Of a DNA stretch of 64,000 nucleotides, positions 52,635 through 62,351 are shown piece by piece. Where the stretch lies: the NCBI RefSeq assembly GCF_014901205.1, contig NZ_JACNMU010000004.1, positions 355,841 to 419,840 on the forward strand. Reading direction: 5' to 3'. A model generated the notes under the pieces. It did no database searches, was not told where the DNA came from, and was given only the letters and a program-made list of their open reading frames with translations. Source of the stretch: Meridianimarinicoccus sp. MJW13 (GTDB lineage: Bacteria; Pseudomonadota; Alphaproteobacteria; Rhodobacterales; Rhodobacteraceae). Each line of letters starts with the position of its first letter. Position 1 is the stretch's first letter. A program made the position numbers and the translations under genes.

Positions 52635-52834
52635 GACGGCGCGTCGGGCCAACTGTGCGCCGGGGCGATCACGCAGCCCGCTTTGACATAGCCGTCCGTG
52701 GGAATGGCGCGGGCGGGAGAGTCCTCGACTGTCACCTGATGGCCTGCGTCCAGAAGCGCTTTGGCGCCTTGCGGGGTCAATCCCACCCGCTGTTCCATCT
52801 CGCGCTGTTCTGCCCTGACCCAGATGTGTGCCAT
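52625..52834 (-). pseudogene. Truncated 5' copy of the saccharopine dehydrogenase gene
   Basis: From ATG 52834 the frame repeats the first 66 residues of the intact gene ([14 protein letters not shown] ... SWPDAPS, with a Thr/Asp change near residue 46) and then runs two residues into slyX sequence before a stop. It keeps the original ribosome-binding context, so a 69-residue peptide may still be made. Confidence 0.85.
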
Positions 52835-52944
52835 GTCCGTGCCTCCCTGCTGTCGAGGGACAGGAGGTATCGCCCCTTGCGCTGCGATGCAATCGTGTCG
52901 TCTGCGCCGGGACCCGCCTGATGCCATGGCAGCCCGCCAGCGCC

Positions 52945-53154
52945 CTACCAGTGCGGCGGCTTCTGGTCCGCCAGTGGGACAATGCCGCCCAGGTCGGATT
53001 CCCGCTCGGCCTCGCGCTGCATCAGCATGGCGACGCGCCGGGTCAGGGTCTGGATCTCGCGATCTTGCCGCGCGATCACGTCCGACAGGTCGCTCAGCGT
53101 GCGCTCCAGATAGGCCATTCGTTCCTGCATTGCCTGTGTCGCGGTCTCGGTCAT
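52945..53154 (-). CDS. slyX: SlyX family protein
   Basis: The 69-residue protein is a predicted coiled coil ([20 protein letters not shown], then [18 protein letters not shown]) ending in the conserved PPHW tail of SlyX. The family is widespread, small and of uncertain function. It is divergent from hisS with 111 bp between. Its 3' half is the segment captured in the tandem duplication; this copy, adjacent to hisS, is the complete one. Confidence 0.85.
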   Translation of the reverse strand: MTETATQAMQERMAYLERTLSDLSDVIARQDREIQTLTRRVAMLMQREAERESDLGGIVPLADQKPPHW

Positions 53155-53265
53155 TTGCCAAATCCTTGTGTTGTTCGGCTTTGTATCGCCACGAGAGGGG
53201 TCAATAGGTTGCTCCCGCACCCTCCATCCGGTAGAGGGGCCGCGACCGTCAGAGGTGGAGCCCCC

Positions 53266-54762
53266 ATGGCCAAGAAGGACAAGAAACAGCCACGCCCCAA
53301 GGCGGAAACGCCGAAGGGTTTCCGTGACTATTTCGGCGCTGAGGTGAACGAACGCAAGGCAATGCTGGATCGCATTACCGAGGTGTATCATCTTTACGGG
53401 TTCGACGCGCTGGAAAGCGCCGCCGTCGAGACCGTCGAGGCACTTGGCAAGTTCCTGCCCGACGTGGATCGGCCCAACGAAGGTGTGTTCGCCTGGCAGG
53501 AAGAGGACAGCGACTGGCTGGCCCTGCGCTATGATCTGACCGCGCCGCTGGCCCGCGTTTATGCGCAGTTTCGCAACGATCTGCCGACGCCCTACCGCCG
53601 CTATGCCATGGGACCGGTCTGGCGCAACGAAAAGCCGGGGCCGGGACGGTTCCGCCAGTTCTATCAATGCGATGCCGATACCGTGGGCGCGCCGACCGTT
53701 GCCGCCGACGCCGAGATCCTGTCGATGCTGTCAGACGCGCTGGAAGCCGTGGGCATCGACCGGGGCGACTATGTCGTCAAGGTCAACAACCGCAAGGTTC
53801 TGAACGGGGTGATGGAGGCCGCAGGCGTGCTCAACCCCGACGATCCCATGGCCCTTGCCGCGGAACGCGGCATCGTGCTGCGCGCCATCGACAAGCTGGA
53901 CCGTCTGGGCCGCGACGGCGTGCGGGCGCTGCTGGGGGCGGGACGCGAAGATGCCTCGGGCGATTTCACCAAGGGTGCCGGGCTGAGCGACGATCAGGCC
54001 GCCATCGTTCTGGGCTTTCTGGACGCGCGCGGGGCCGATGGCGCCGCCACTGTGGCCAACCTTCAGGCCCTGATCGGCGGGTCCAAAACCGGCGCGCAGG
54101 GGGTCGACGAATTGCAGCAGATCACCGATCTGATGGCAGCCGGCGGCTATGGCGCGGATCGGGTCGAGATCGACCCGGCCGTGGTGCGCGGACTGGGCTA
54201 CTATACAGGCCCGGTTTTCGAGGCCGAACTGACCTTCGAGATCACCGACGACAAGGGCCGCCCGCGTCAGTTCGGCTCGGTGGCCGGGGGCGGTCGTTAC
54301 GACGATCTGGTCAAGCGCTTCACCGGGCAGGCCGTGCCGGCCACCGGCGTGTCCATCGGCGTCGACCGCCTGCTGGCGGCGCTGACCGCCAAGGGCCGGA
54401 CCGCAGCGCAGGCCCATGGGCCGGTGGTGGTGACGGTGATGGATCGCGACCGCATGGCCGACTATCAATCCATGGTCGCCGACCTGCGCGCGGCGGGCGT
54501 CCGGGCGGAAGTCTACCTCGGCAACCCGAAGAACTTCGGCAACCAGATGAAATACGCCGACCGCCGCGATGCGCCCCTGGCGGTGATCCAGGGCGGCGAC
54601 GAGGCCGCGCGCGACATGGTGCAGATCAAGGATCTGAAACTGGGGGCCGAGATCGCCGCGCAGGCCAGCCTGGAAGAATGGAAATCCCACGCCGCGCAAC
54701 GCGAAGTGCCCCGCGCCGATCTGGTGACCGAGGTGCGCAAGATGCTGGACCGGGGCCAATGA
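53266..54762 (+). CDS. hisS: Histidine--tRNA ligase
   Basis: The start is ATG 53266 with AGAGGTGGAG upstream; the frame is open for 146 more codons through the slyX region but that is not family sequence. The 498-residue class II synthetase shows [11 protein letters not shown] near residue 15, motif 2 [20 protein letters not shown] followed by [11 protein letters not shown] near 108-140, the histidine-specific [16 protein letters not shown] near 307 and motif 3 [15 protein letters not shown] near 363. The C-terminal anticodon-binding domain follows. It overlaps hisZ by ATGA, making a hisS-hisZ-hisG operon. Confidence 0.95.
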   Translation: MAKKDKKQPRPKAETPKGFRDYFGAEVNERKAMLDRITEVYHLYGFDALESAAVETVEALGKFLPDVDRPNEGVFAWQEEDSDWLALRYDLTAPLARVYAQFRNDLPTPYRRYAMGPVWRNEKPGPGRFRQFYQCDADTVGAPTVAADAEILSMLSDALEAVGIDRGDYVVKVNNRKVLNGVMEAAGVLNPDDPMALAAERGIVLRAIDKLDRLGRDGVRALLGAGREDASGDFTKGAGLSDDQAAIVLGFLDARGADGAATVANLQALIGGSKTGAQGVDELQQITDLMAAGGYGADRVEIDPAVVRGLGYYTGPVFEAELTFEITDDKGRPRQFGSVAGGGRYDDLVKRFTGQAVPATGVSIGVDRLLAALTAKGRTAAQAHGPVVVTVMDRDRMADYQSMVADLRAAGVRAEVYLGNPKNFGNQMKYADRRDAPLAVIQGGDEAARDMVQIKDLKLGAEIAAQASLEEWKSHAAQREVPRADLVTEVRKMLDRGQ

Positions 54763-55868
54763 CTGAGCCCTGCAAGTCCGAGATCCTCGCCGAGGCCCAA
54801 CGCCTGCGCGCCTGTTTCGAGGCGGCTGGCGCCACGCCGGTGGATGCGGACATCCTGCTGCCTGCCGAAACCCTGCTGGACCTTTACGGCGAGGACATCC
54901 GCGCGCGAGCCTATGTCACCATGGATCCGCTGCATGGCGAGTTGATGATGCGCCCGGATTTCACCGTGCCGGTGGTGCAAGCGCATATGTCCAACGGGGC
55001 CGGCACCGCGCGCTATACCTATCTGGGCGAGGTGTTCCGCAAGCAGGAAGGCGACTACGATCGCGCCAATGAATACCTGCAAGTGGGCTTCGAGTTGTTC
55101 GACGCTGAAGCCCCGGAAAAGGCCGATGCCGAGGTCTACGCGCTGTTCGCGACCCTGCTGGCGGATCTGCCGCTGCGCGCCGCGACCGGCGACGTGGGTA
55201 TCCTGCGGGCGGCGATTTCCGGGTTGAAACTGTCGGCGCCGCGCCGCGCCGCGCTGATGCGCCACCTCTGGCGTCCGCGCCGCTTCCGCACCCTGCTGGA
55301 GCGTTTCTCGGGCCGCACCCCGGCCACGCCGCAGCGTGTGACGCTGCTGGAGGCACATGCGCGGGGCGAAGACGTGCTGTCGCGCGCCGGGATGTTCATC
55401 GGTCTGCGCGATCCCGACGAGATCCGCAAACGCCTTGATCGTCTGGCGGATGACCTGTCGGAACCGCCCCTGACCGAGGGCGAACTGGCGTCTCTGGATC
55501 AGGTCATCACGCTCAAGGACATGAGCCCCGCCGCGCTGGAGCGACTGAGCGACATCGCCGTGGACATGCCCGCGATGCACGACGCGGTGCAGCGGTTCGA
55601 ACGGCGGCTCGACGCGCTGCAGGCCCGTGGCGTCGACATCGACCACTTGCCTTTCGAGGCGGAATTCGGGCGCACCACCATGGAATACTACGACGGCTTC
55701 GTGTTCGGCTTCTCCGGCACGGAACAGCCGGGTCTGCCGCCGGTTGCCCTTGGCGGGCGCTATGACGCACTGACCCGGATCCTCGGGCAAGGCACCGCCA
55801 TGCCGGCCGTGGGCGGCATGATCCGTCCGGCCTCTCTTCTGGACCTGCGCAGCGGAGATCCCGCATGA
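54759..55868 (+). CDS. hisZ: ATP phosphoribosyltransferase regulatory subunit
   Basis: The 369-residue protein is a catalytically inactive relative of histidyl-tRNA synthetase, with [15 protein letters not shown] near residue 66, [13 protein letters not shown] near 86, and [15 protein letters not shown] and [14 protein letters not shown] near the end. It pairs with the short form of HisG to make the active, histidine-inhibited first enzyme of histidine biosynthesis. The gene overlaps hisS and hisG by 4 bp each, consistent with fixed subunit ratios. Confidence 0.92.
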   Translation: MTEPCKSEILAEAQRLRACFEAAGATPVDADILLPAETLLDLYGEDIRARAYVTMDPLHGELMMRPDFTVPVVQAHMSNGAGTARYTYLGEVFRKQEGDYDRANEYLQVGFELFDAEAPEKADAEVYALFATLLADLPLRAATGDVGILRAAISGLKLSAPRRAALMRHLWRPRRFRTLLERFSGRTPATPQRVTLLEAHARGEDVLSRAGMFIGLRDPDEIRKRLDRLADDLSEPPLTEGELASLDQVITLKDMSPAALERLSDIAVDMPAMHDAVQRFERRLDALQARGVDIDHLPFEAEFGRTTMEYYDGFVFGFSGTEQPGLPPVALGGRYDALTRILGQGTAMPAVGGMIRPASLLDLRSGDPA

Positions 55869-56566
55869 CCCTGAAGCTTGGCGTGCCGTCCAAGGGACGG
55901 TTGATGGAAAAGACCTTCGACTGGTTCAGCGCCCGCGGGATCGGCCTCAGCCGCACCGGAGCCGAGCGCGAGTACAGCGGTGCCGTCACCGGGATCGACG
56001 GGATGGAACTGGTGCTGCTCTCGGCGTCGGAAATACCCCGTGAACTGGCCCGTGGCCGGATCCACCTCGGCGTAACCGGCTCTGACCTCGTGCGCGACAA
56101 GCTTGCGGCCTGGCACGACCATGTGATCGAACTGGAGCCCATGGGCTTCGGCTTTGCCGATCTCATCATCGCGGTGCCGAAATGCTGGGTCGATGTGGAC
56201 ACCATCGCCGATCTCGACAGCGCCGCCGCCGCCTTCCGCGCCACCCATGGTTTCCGACTGCGCATCGCCACGAAATACCACCGGCTGGTGCGCGAATATC
56301 TCAGGAAGGAAGGCGTGGCGGACTATCAGCTGGTCGACAGCCAGGGTGCCACCGAAGGTACGGTCAAGAACCTGACCGCCGAGGCCATCGCCGACATCAC
56401 CTCGACCGGCGAAACCCTGCGCGCCAATCATCTCAAGATCCTCGGCGACGGGATCATTCACCGCAGCCAGGCCACGCTGTTCAAATCCCGCAAGGCGCAA
56501 TGGACCGGCGACGATCGCAAGGCGTTGCAGGTGCTGAAAGACTGCCTCGCCGCCGCACCCACCTGA
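55865..56566 (+). CDS. hisG: ATP phosphoribosyltransferase catalytic subunit, short form
   Basis: The 233-residue enzyme starts at the ATGA overlap with hisZ. It begins LKLGVPSKGRLMEKTFDWF and has ELARGRIHLGVTGSDLVRDK near residue 61, RIATKYHRLVREYL near 134 and the phosphoribosyl-binding VDSQGATEGTVKNLTAEAIA near 157 followed by DITSTGETLRANHL. It lacks the C-terminal regulatory domain of the long form, so it needs HisZ. It catalyses the first step of histidine synthesis from ATP and PRPP. Confidence 0.94.
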   Translation: MTLKLGVPSKGRLMEKTFDWFSARGIGLSRTGAEREYSGAVTGIDGMELVLLSASEIPRELARGRIHLGVTGSDLVRDKLAAWHDHVIELEPMGFGFADLIIAVPKCWVDVDTIADLDSAAAAFRATHGFRLRIATKYHRLVREYLRKEGVADYQLVDSQGATEGTVKNLTAEAIADITSTGETLRANHLKILGDGIIHRSQATLFKSRKAQWTGDDRKALQVLKDCLAAAPT

Positions 56567-56624
56567 TCTTTTTCTTGTTGGAAATACTCAAGGTGCGGCG
56601 ACGGCCAAGACAGGCCGCACCGGA

Positions 56625-57059
56625 TCAGAGGACTCCGATCTCGGCCAGCGCTGCCTGCATCTCACGTGGCAGCCGATCATCGCCGGTCTCCGATGCCCGA
56701 TCCAGATCGGCCGGTGAATCCTCGGGCTTCAGATAGCGCCAGCCCTGAAACGGGCGGCGCGGGGCAGGGCGGGTGCGGAAGATCTGCGGGTCCATGACGA
56801 TCCCGCAGCGCCGGATGCCGTCCTCGCCGATCACCTCGTCCAGTCGCAGGATGCGCTGCCGCGCCAGGATCGCCCCCTTGAACACCCAGAACAGCGACCC
56901 GCCGGCCAGCAATTCCGCTTCGCGCTTGGGCCACATGCGGGTGACGTGGCGGGGCAACCCGTCGGGCTGCTGGGCCGCACGGGTCTTTTGCCACGCGACC
57001 AGGTCGTCAACCGCTTCGGCGCCGACGCAAAGTTTTACCAGATTTATGTGGTTTGGCAC
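56625..57059 (-). CDS. DUF1489 family protein
   Basis: The 144-residue protein has the DUF1489 pattern common in alphaproteobacteria: HINLVKLCVGAEAVDDLVAW near residue 4, VTRMWPKREAELLAGGSLFW near 40, VFKGAILARQRILRLDEV near 59 and RPFQGWRYLKPEDSPADL near 102. It is a soluble protein with no known function, though PUA-like RNA binding has been suggested by its basic strand pattern. It is convergent with hisG and divergent from nrdJ. Confidence 0.85.
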   Translation of the reverse strand: MPNHINLVKLCVGAEAVDDLVAWQKTRAAQQPDGLPRHVTRMWPKREAELLAGGSLFWVFKGAILARQRILRLDEVIGEDGIRRCGIVMDPQIFRTRPAPRRPFQGWRYLKPEDSPADLDRASETGDDRLPREMQAALAEIGVL

Positions 57060-57153
57060 CTGTCACCCCCTGTATGTCGTTAAAGATAGTTGATCGCGGC
57101 CGCCGGACAAGGTAGAACTTGAGGCCGTTTCCTCCTGCCAGAGAGCCCCATCC

Positions 57154-59427
57154 ATGAGCCGCTTTTCCGCCCCCATCGCCGAATCCATCTGGGACATGAA
57201 ATACCGCCTGAAAGACGCAGAGGGCACCCCCGTGGATCATGGGGTTGAAGATACCTGGCGACGCATTGCCGGGGCGCTTGCGACGGTCGAAAAGGATCCT
57301 GCCGCCTGGGAGGAGAAATTCTATGGCGCACTGGAGGACTTCAAGTTCCTGCCCGCCGGCCGGATCATCGCCGGCGCCGGGACCGCGCGCAGCGTGACCC
57401 TGTTCAACTGCTTCGTCATGGGCACCGTGCCCGACAGCATGGCCGGCATCTTCGACATGCTGAAGGAAGCCGCGCTGACCATGCAGCAGGGCGGCGGCAT
57501 CGGCTATGATTTCTCGACCATCCGGCCCAAGGGCGCGCCGGTACAGGGGGTCGCGGCGGATGCCTCGGGCCCGCTGAGCTTCATGGACGTCTGGGACGCC
57601 ATGTGCCGCACGATCATGTCCGCAGGCTCGCGCCGGGGGGCGATGATGGCGACCATGCGCTGCGACCACCCGGATGTGGAACAGTTCATCACCGCCAAAT
57701 CCGACGCCGCACGGCTGCGCATGTTCAACCTGTCGGTGCTGGTGACCGATCCATTCATGGAAGCCGTCAAGGCTGACCGGCCCTGGGATCTGGTCTTCGA
57801 CGGGGTGGTCTACAACACTGTCCGCGCCCGCGACCTGTGGGACCGGATCATGCAGTCGACCTATGACTATGCCGAACCGGGCGTGATTTTCATCGACCGG
57901 ATCAACGCTGCCAACAACCTGAACTACTGCGAGACCATCGCCGCCACCAACCCCTGTGGCGAGCAACCGCTGCCACCCTATGGCGCCTGCCTGCTGGGCT
58001 CGATCAATATGGCCAAGCTGGTGTCGAACCCCTTCGAGGGCGATGCGGCGCTGGACGAGGACGCCCTGGACGATTTGGTGCGCACCGCCGTTCGGATGAT
58101 GGACAACGTGGTCGACGCTTCGCGCTTCCCGCTTCCCGCGCAAGAAACAGAGGCGCAGAACAAGCGCCGGATCGGGCTGGGGGTCACCGGGCTGGCCGAC
58201 GCCCTGCTGATGGTCGGGCTGCGCTATGGCTCCGAGGACGCGGCGCGTCAAACCGAGTGCTGGTTGCAGGCAATCGCCCGCGCCGCCTATCTGGCCTCGG
58301 TCGATCTGGCGAAGGAAAAGGGCGCCTTCCCGCTGTTCGACGCCGACAAATACCTGGCCAGCGGCACCATGCAGGCCATGGACGACGACGTGCGCGACGC
58401 CATTGCCAAGCATGGTATCCGCAACGCGCTGCTGACCTCCATCGCGCCGACCGGGACCATCAGCCTTTATGCGGGCAATGTCTCGTCGGGGATCGAGCCG
58501 GTGTTCGCCTACAGCTACACCCGCAAGGTGCTGCAGAAGGATGGCTCGCGCACCGAGGAAGAGGTTGTCGATTACGCCGTGAAACTGTGGCGCGAGAAGT
58601 TCGGCGACGTGGACCTGCCCGACCATTTCGTCAACGCCCAGACGCTGGCGCCGCTCGATCACGTGCGGATGCAGGCCGCGGCTCAGAAGTGGATCGATTC
58701 CAGCATCTCGAAGACCATCAACTGCCCGGCGGACATCGGCTTTGAAGAGTTCAAGGACGTCTACATGGCCGCCTGGGACCAGGGCTGCAAGGGCTGCACC
58801 ACCTATCGCCCGAACGACGTAACCGGCAGCGTGCTGAGCGTCGCCGAGGAGAAGCCGAAAGCGGCCCCTGTGGTGCAACCGGTCGAGGTTGGTGGCGTCG
58901 TCCACCTGACCGAGCCGCTTGACCGTCCCGTGGCCCTGGAAGGCAACACCTACAAGCTGAAATGGCCCGACAGCGAGCATGCCATCTATATCACCATCAA
59001 CGATGTTGAAGTGAACGGCCATCGCCGCCCGTTCGAAATCTTCATCAATTCCAAGAACATGGAGCATTTCAGCTGGACCGTTGCCCTGACCCGGATGATC
59101 TCGGCGGTGTTCCGGCGCGGCGGCGATGTCTCCTTTGTGGTCGAGGAACTGAAAGCAGTCTTCGATCCGCGCGGCGGGGCATGGATGGAGGGCAAATACA
59201 TCCCCTCGATCCTGGCGGCCATCGGTGGCACCATCGAAAAGCACATGATCGCCATCGGCTTCATCGACGGAGAGGGGCTTGGCCTGAAGACCGACCCCCA
59301 TGCAGATCCCGTCACGGGACTGGCGGCCCCGAAGGGCAAGGCCTGCTCCAGTTGTGGCAGCTACGAGATGCGGATGATCGAGGGCTGCATGACCTGCGCA
59401 AACTGCGGCTTTTCGAAATGCGGCTAG
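57154..59427 (+). CDS. nrdJ: Adenosylcobalamin-dependent (class II) ribonucleotide reductase
   Basis: The 757-residue enzyme reduces ribonucleotides to deoxyribonucleotides using a cobalamin radical, so it needs no oxygen or iron. The first redox cysteine is in TLFNCFVMGTVPDSM near residue 87. The substrate site and radical cysteine are in ATNPCGEQPLPPYGACLLGS near 266, and NCPADIGFEEFKDVYMAAW and GCKGCTTYRPNDVTG follow near 525-555. The C-terminus has a zinc-ribbon-like group CSSCG ... CMTCANCGFSKCG, typical of this long alphaproteobacterial type. No B12 riboswitch pattern is evident in the 94 bp upstream. Confidence 0.93.
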   Translation: MSRFSAPIAESIWDMKYRLKDAEGTPVDHGVEDTWRRIAGALATVEKDPAAWEEKFYGALEDFKFLPAGRIIAGAGTARSVTLFNCFVMGTVPDSMAGIFDMLKEAALTMQQGGGIGYDFSTIRPKGAPVQGVAADASGPLSFMDVWDAMCRTIMSAGSRRGAMMATMRCDHPDVEQFITAKSDAARLRMFNLSVLVTDPFMEAVKADRPWDLVFDGVVYNTVRARDLWDRIMQSTYDYAEPGVIFIDRINAANNLNYCETIAATNPCGEQPLPPYGACLLGSINMAKLVSNPFEGDAALDEDALDDLVRTAVRMMDNVVDASRFPLPAQETEAQNKRRIGLGVTGLADALLMVGLRYGSEDAARQTECWLQAIARAAYLASVDLAKEKGAFPLFDADKYLASGTMQAMDDDVRDAIAKHGIRNALLTSIAPTGTISLYAGNVSSGIEPVFAYSYTRKVLQKDGSRTEEEVVDYAVKLWREKFGDVDLPDHFVNAQTLAPLDHVRMQAAAQKWIDSSISKTINCPADIGFEEFKDVYMAAWDQGCKGCTTYRPNDVTGSVLSVAEEKPKAAPVVQPVEVGGVVHLTEPLDRPVALEGNTYKLKWPDSEHAIYITINDVEVNGHRRPFEIFINSKNMEHFSWTVALTRMISAVFRRGGDVSFVVEELKAVFDPRGGAWMEGKYIPSILAAIGGTIEKHMIAIGFIDGEGLGLKTDPHADPVTGLAAPKGKACSSCGSYEMRMIEGCMTCANCGFSKCG

Positions 59428-59970
59428 GCGCGGAGACCTGGCGGACCCCGTGTTTTTTCGACGGGCAATTGTCCGCCTCGGCGGCGGTCCGAACAGCACC
59501 TTCAGCGTCAGGCAGGTCTGGCCTCGCATCACTGAAGCCCGCTAGACGACCCCGCCTGCCGCTCGGTGGCGGAACCCTGATCATCCCGGGGTCGAACCGG
59601 ATACAAACCGATCCACGCTGGCTCAAGCTGCCACTCCAGTATGACCCGTTCGAGGACCTGAACTTCCTCCCGGCCCAACTGGTCAGGCATGCTGGATGCC
59701 CGCAGTGACGCCCTCAATGCGATTTGGGCAAGAATGCCGACGCCATCTGAAAAGCGGCCGGGGACAAGGCAATTGCGAGAGGTCGATCCGCAGTCTCCTG
59801 ACCACAAGGATGGCGCACTGCTGTGGGGTGGGCCACATCGAAAACCCGCCCGCAACACGATCTTGTCGCGGCCCTGTTTGCGACGACCCTCTCTATTGGG
59901 CGCCAGGATCGGTCGGTCTGGCGTATCGACACTTGTCAAATCAGGTTTGGCCTTTTAGCACCGCACTAGT
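59428..59970. other. Gap before tRNA-Ser with no recognisable gene
   Basis: Several short frames are open on both strands (for example 59529-59939 minus), but none resembles a known family, none has a good ribosome-binding site, and their composition does not match the neighbours' codon bias. It may be decayed sequence left by earlier integration events at the tRNA. Confidence 0.4.
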
Positions 59971-60060
59971 GGAGCGGTGGCCGAGTGGTCGAAGGCAGTA
60001 GTCTTGAAAACTACCGTGCGCGGAAGCGTACCGTGGGTTCGAATCCCACCCGCTCCGCCA
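59971..60060 (+). tRNA. tRNA-Ser (anticodon UGA)
   Basis: The 90-base sequence folds as a class II tRNA: acceptor GGAGCGG pairs with CCGCTCC, the anticodon loop CTTGAAA carries TGA at 60005-60007 inside a GTAGT/ACTAC stem, a long variable arm is present, and the T arm GTGGG-TTCGAAT-CCCAC precedes the encoded CCA at the 3' end. It is followed by an integrase gene reading toward it, so its 3' end is the likely attachment site. Confidence 0.97.
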
Positions 60061-60172
60061 GTATCATCTAATAACGTATTGAATTTAAATATATATCTTG
60101 CTTGAGTGCCCCGCCATTCCCACATGTGTTCCCACACTTGGTGCGCCTTTGATCTCTCGCCGGTCGATTGCC

Positions 60173-61213
60173 TCAATCCTCTAACACATCATTTTCTGGT
60201 TCGCCGGTGATCAGCGTTCGTTGCCGTTCACGGCTGATTTGACCGTAGCTGCGCAAGGTTGTCAGCACGTCAGTATGACCGAGGTTCTGTGACGTGGCGA
60301 CCAGTTCAGCGACCGAATTGCAGTTCTTCGCCGCATGACGCGCCAACATGTGGCGAAAGGCGTGCGGGCCGAAGGCATCCAGATTCGCGGCGGCAAAGGC
60401 CTCGTTGACAATTTTGCGCACGGGTTCGGTGTTTTTCCACGGACGGCGGGCAAAGCCCTCTGCTGAGAAGCCGGTATTGGATTGCGGAGCGATGGCTGTC
60501 GCTGGGAACAACGGATCGTCGGGGCCATACAGAAGTTCGTCGTCGAGATAGGTCATCCAAGCAGCCAAAGTGGCTTCGGCCTCAGGGAAGCCTTGGGCAA
60601 AGAAGGTGTCGATGCTCTTGCCGAATTTTGTTGCCACCTCACGCGGGTTTTGCGTCACCGATTTCTCATCAAGATTAACGTGCTTGACCCGTAAGGAGAC
60701 CAACGCCCCCACGCGAACGCCGGTCAGACACAACAGGGAAAAAACCGCCTTGTCACGCATCGCGCGCGGCGTGGACGCGGGCATCATTGCCAGCGCTCTT
60801 TTTGCCTGCTTGATACTGGGGGCCGGTCTGGTCGGGGCAGCGCGCGCCTCTGCCTCATCGCGGCGCGACAGGTTAAAGTAATCTGCATCTGCCGCCCTTA
60901 TCCGGCTGCGAAAGCCGTCTTGCTGAGAAAGCCATAAGGTGAACTCACGCAGGATTGCCAGAATGGAACGGGTGAAGGATTTTCCCAACGGCAGGCCACG
61001 TGCGCCCTTGGCCTGCTCCAGATGGGTGCGAAACCCCATGGCCCATTCGATGTGAAACTTGCCAAAGTCTTTGCGCCCGTTCCAAACATCGAAGCGTTCC
61101 AGCGCGGCGAGTTCACGGTCGAGGGACTTGTCCGAGAGTTGCCGCGCATACTTGCGATACTCTAGAAACCGTCGCTTGAGACGTTCATTTTTCCCATTCG
61201 GTCGCGTGCTCAT
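60173..61213 (-). CDS. Tyrosine-type site-specific integrase
   Basis: The 346-residue protein starts at ATG 61213 after AAAGGAAG. The N-terminal SAM-like core-binding region (ELAALERFDVWNGRKDFGKF) is followed by the catalytic domain with the first arginine in LTGVRVGALVSLR near residue 167, the HAFRHMLARHA box near 290 and LGHTDVLTTLRSYGQ near 318 with the nucleophile tyrosine. All key residues are present, so it should be active. It faces the tRNA-Ser gene 113 bp away, with two TTCCCACA repeats (60117-60124 and 60129-60136) between that could be arm-type sites. Confidence 0.9.
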   Translation of the reverse strand: MSTRPNGKNERLKRRFLEYRKYARQLSDKSLDRELAALERFDVWNGRKDFGKFHIEWAMGFRTHLEQAKGARGLPLGKSFTRSILAILREFTLWLSQQDGFRSRIRAADADYFNLSRRDEAEARAAPTRPAPSIKQAKRALAMMPASTPRAMRDKAVFSLLCLTGVRVGALVSLRVKHVNLDEKSVTQNPREVATKFGKSIDTFFAQGFPEAEATLAAWMTYLDDELLYGPDDPLFPATAIAPQSNTGFSAEGFARRPWKNTEPVRKIVNEAFAAANLDAFGPHAFRHMLARHAAKNCNSVAELVATSQNLGHTDVLTTLRSYGQISRERQRTLITGEPENDVLED

Positions 61214-61306
61214 TCTGGCTTCCTTTCAGAGGCTTGCTAAGGAGAAAAAAGGGTGCCGACCGGTTAGGTCGGAATGCGGTAAAACACGGGGGGCTAGCCT
61301 GGCCGC

Positions 61307-61785
61307 ATGTCGAACGGGCCTTGGATAGATGCAGAGAATGACCTGATCGTCACGGATTACTTCGCGATGCTGTCTGCGGACTTTGCTGGCAAGTCCTACA
61401 ACAAAGCCGCTCACAATCGTGATCTTCAGACCCAGATCGACCGCAACCGCAGTTCGATCGAGTTCAAGCACCAGAACATCAGCGCGGTTCTCAGGGCTCT
61501 CGGAGAGGACTGGATCCCCGGCTACAAGCCCGCGCGTAATTACCAGACCACGCTTGAGGATGCGGTCGCGCGTTGGTTCGCGCTCCACCCAGGTTGGCTG
61601 TCCCGCATTCCGGACCGGCCCGCGATGGGCCTCCGCGAGGCAGCTCAGCTTTGGATTGGACCGCCCCCGACGCTCAGCAACCAGCCGCCCCCTCCTGAGC
61701 TTGAGCAAACCATCGCCACCGCCCGCAAGTTTGACGTCGCCGAACGCGATGAGCGCAACCGTGCGCTTGGCCGGGCCGGAGAGGG
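61307..61785 (+). pseudogene. 5' fragment of a DUF3883-type (restriction-like) gene
   Basis: The frame from ATG 61307 encodes about 159 residues (SNGPWIDAENDLIVTDYFAM at the start, EFKHQNISAVLRALGEDWIP near 50, AAQLWIGPPPTLSNQPPPPE near 110, ARKFDVAERDERNRALGRAG near 139). From memory this matches the N-terminal half of proteins that end in a DUF3883 nuclease-like domain. The C-terminal domain is absent, because the frame joins IS110 transposase sequence near 61776-61785 and continues out of frame. It is divergent from the integrase gene. Confidence 0.55.
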
Positions 61786-62351
61786 TCGGCGCGATCTCTC
61801 GCGGCAAGTTCGAAAGGCGCATTCGGGAACTGGCGGATGGCAATCCCATGCTGGAAATTGCGACAGAGCCAATGCTTCGAGCCAGAGCCACCCTGCGTCT
61901 AGAACTCACCACCCTTGAGAAGCAGGTGCGCCAGCTCGCCCAAAACGATCCAGTTTGCCGCCGCCTGATGACGATGCCTGGAGTCGGGGCTGTCGTGGCA
62001 CTGACCTACCGTTCGGCCGTAGATGATCCGGCTCGCTTCACCTCATCGAAGAGGGTCGGCCCTTGGGTTGGGCTGACGCCCTCGCGCAACCAATCCGGTG
62101 AACGTGATGTCTCCGGCGGCATTACCAAAGCAGGCGACGTCAACCTGAGGCAAGCGCTGTGCCAGGCGGCGACTGTCATGATGAACCGCGGTCGATCGAC
62201 ATGGTTGAGAACATGGGGAGCACAACTCGCGAAACGCCGCGGGCGCAAACGCGCGATGGTCGCCTTGGCTCGGCGTATCGCGGTCATTCTCCATCGGATC
62301 TGGGTCGATGGTACCGTATTCCAGCCGGATGCTGCGCCAACCACGGCCTGA
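61776..62351 (+). pseudogene. C-terminal fragment of an IS110 family transposase
   Basis: In the frame RVGAISRGKFERRIRELADG and onwards, about 190 residues match the transposase_20 half of IS110/IS116/IS902 enzymes: CRRLMTMPGVGAVVALTYRS, SSKRVGPWVGLTPSRNQSGE, DVSGGITKAGDVNLRQALCQ and GRKRAMVALARRIAVILHR. The N-terminal DEDD catalytic half is missing, replaced by the DUF3883-type fragment, so the element is dead. Confidence 0.85.

Larger units (their letters stand above)
52217..53052. repeat. 418-bp tandem direct duplication
   Basis: Two copies, 52217-52634 and 52635-53052, are in direct order with about 10 mismatches (near 97-98% identity). Each holds the first 200 bp of the lysine-forming saccharopine dehydrogenase gene, the 5' flank and the last 105 or so bases of slyX. 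The junction has only a GA (TCTGA/TCTGGA) microhomology. The outer genes remain intact, while the middle holds truncated copies of both. Confidence 0.92.

Noticed and set aside
57060..57153. Cobalamin riboswitch upstream of nrdJ
   Set aside because: The gap is only 94 bp and lacks the conserved B12-box pattern.
59529..59939. 136-residue minus-strand frame before tRNA-Ser
   Set aside because: No recognisable family, no ribosome-binding site and atypical codon use.
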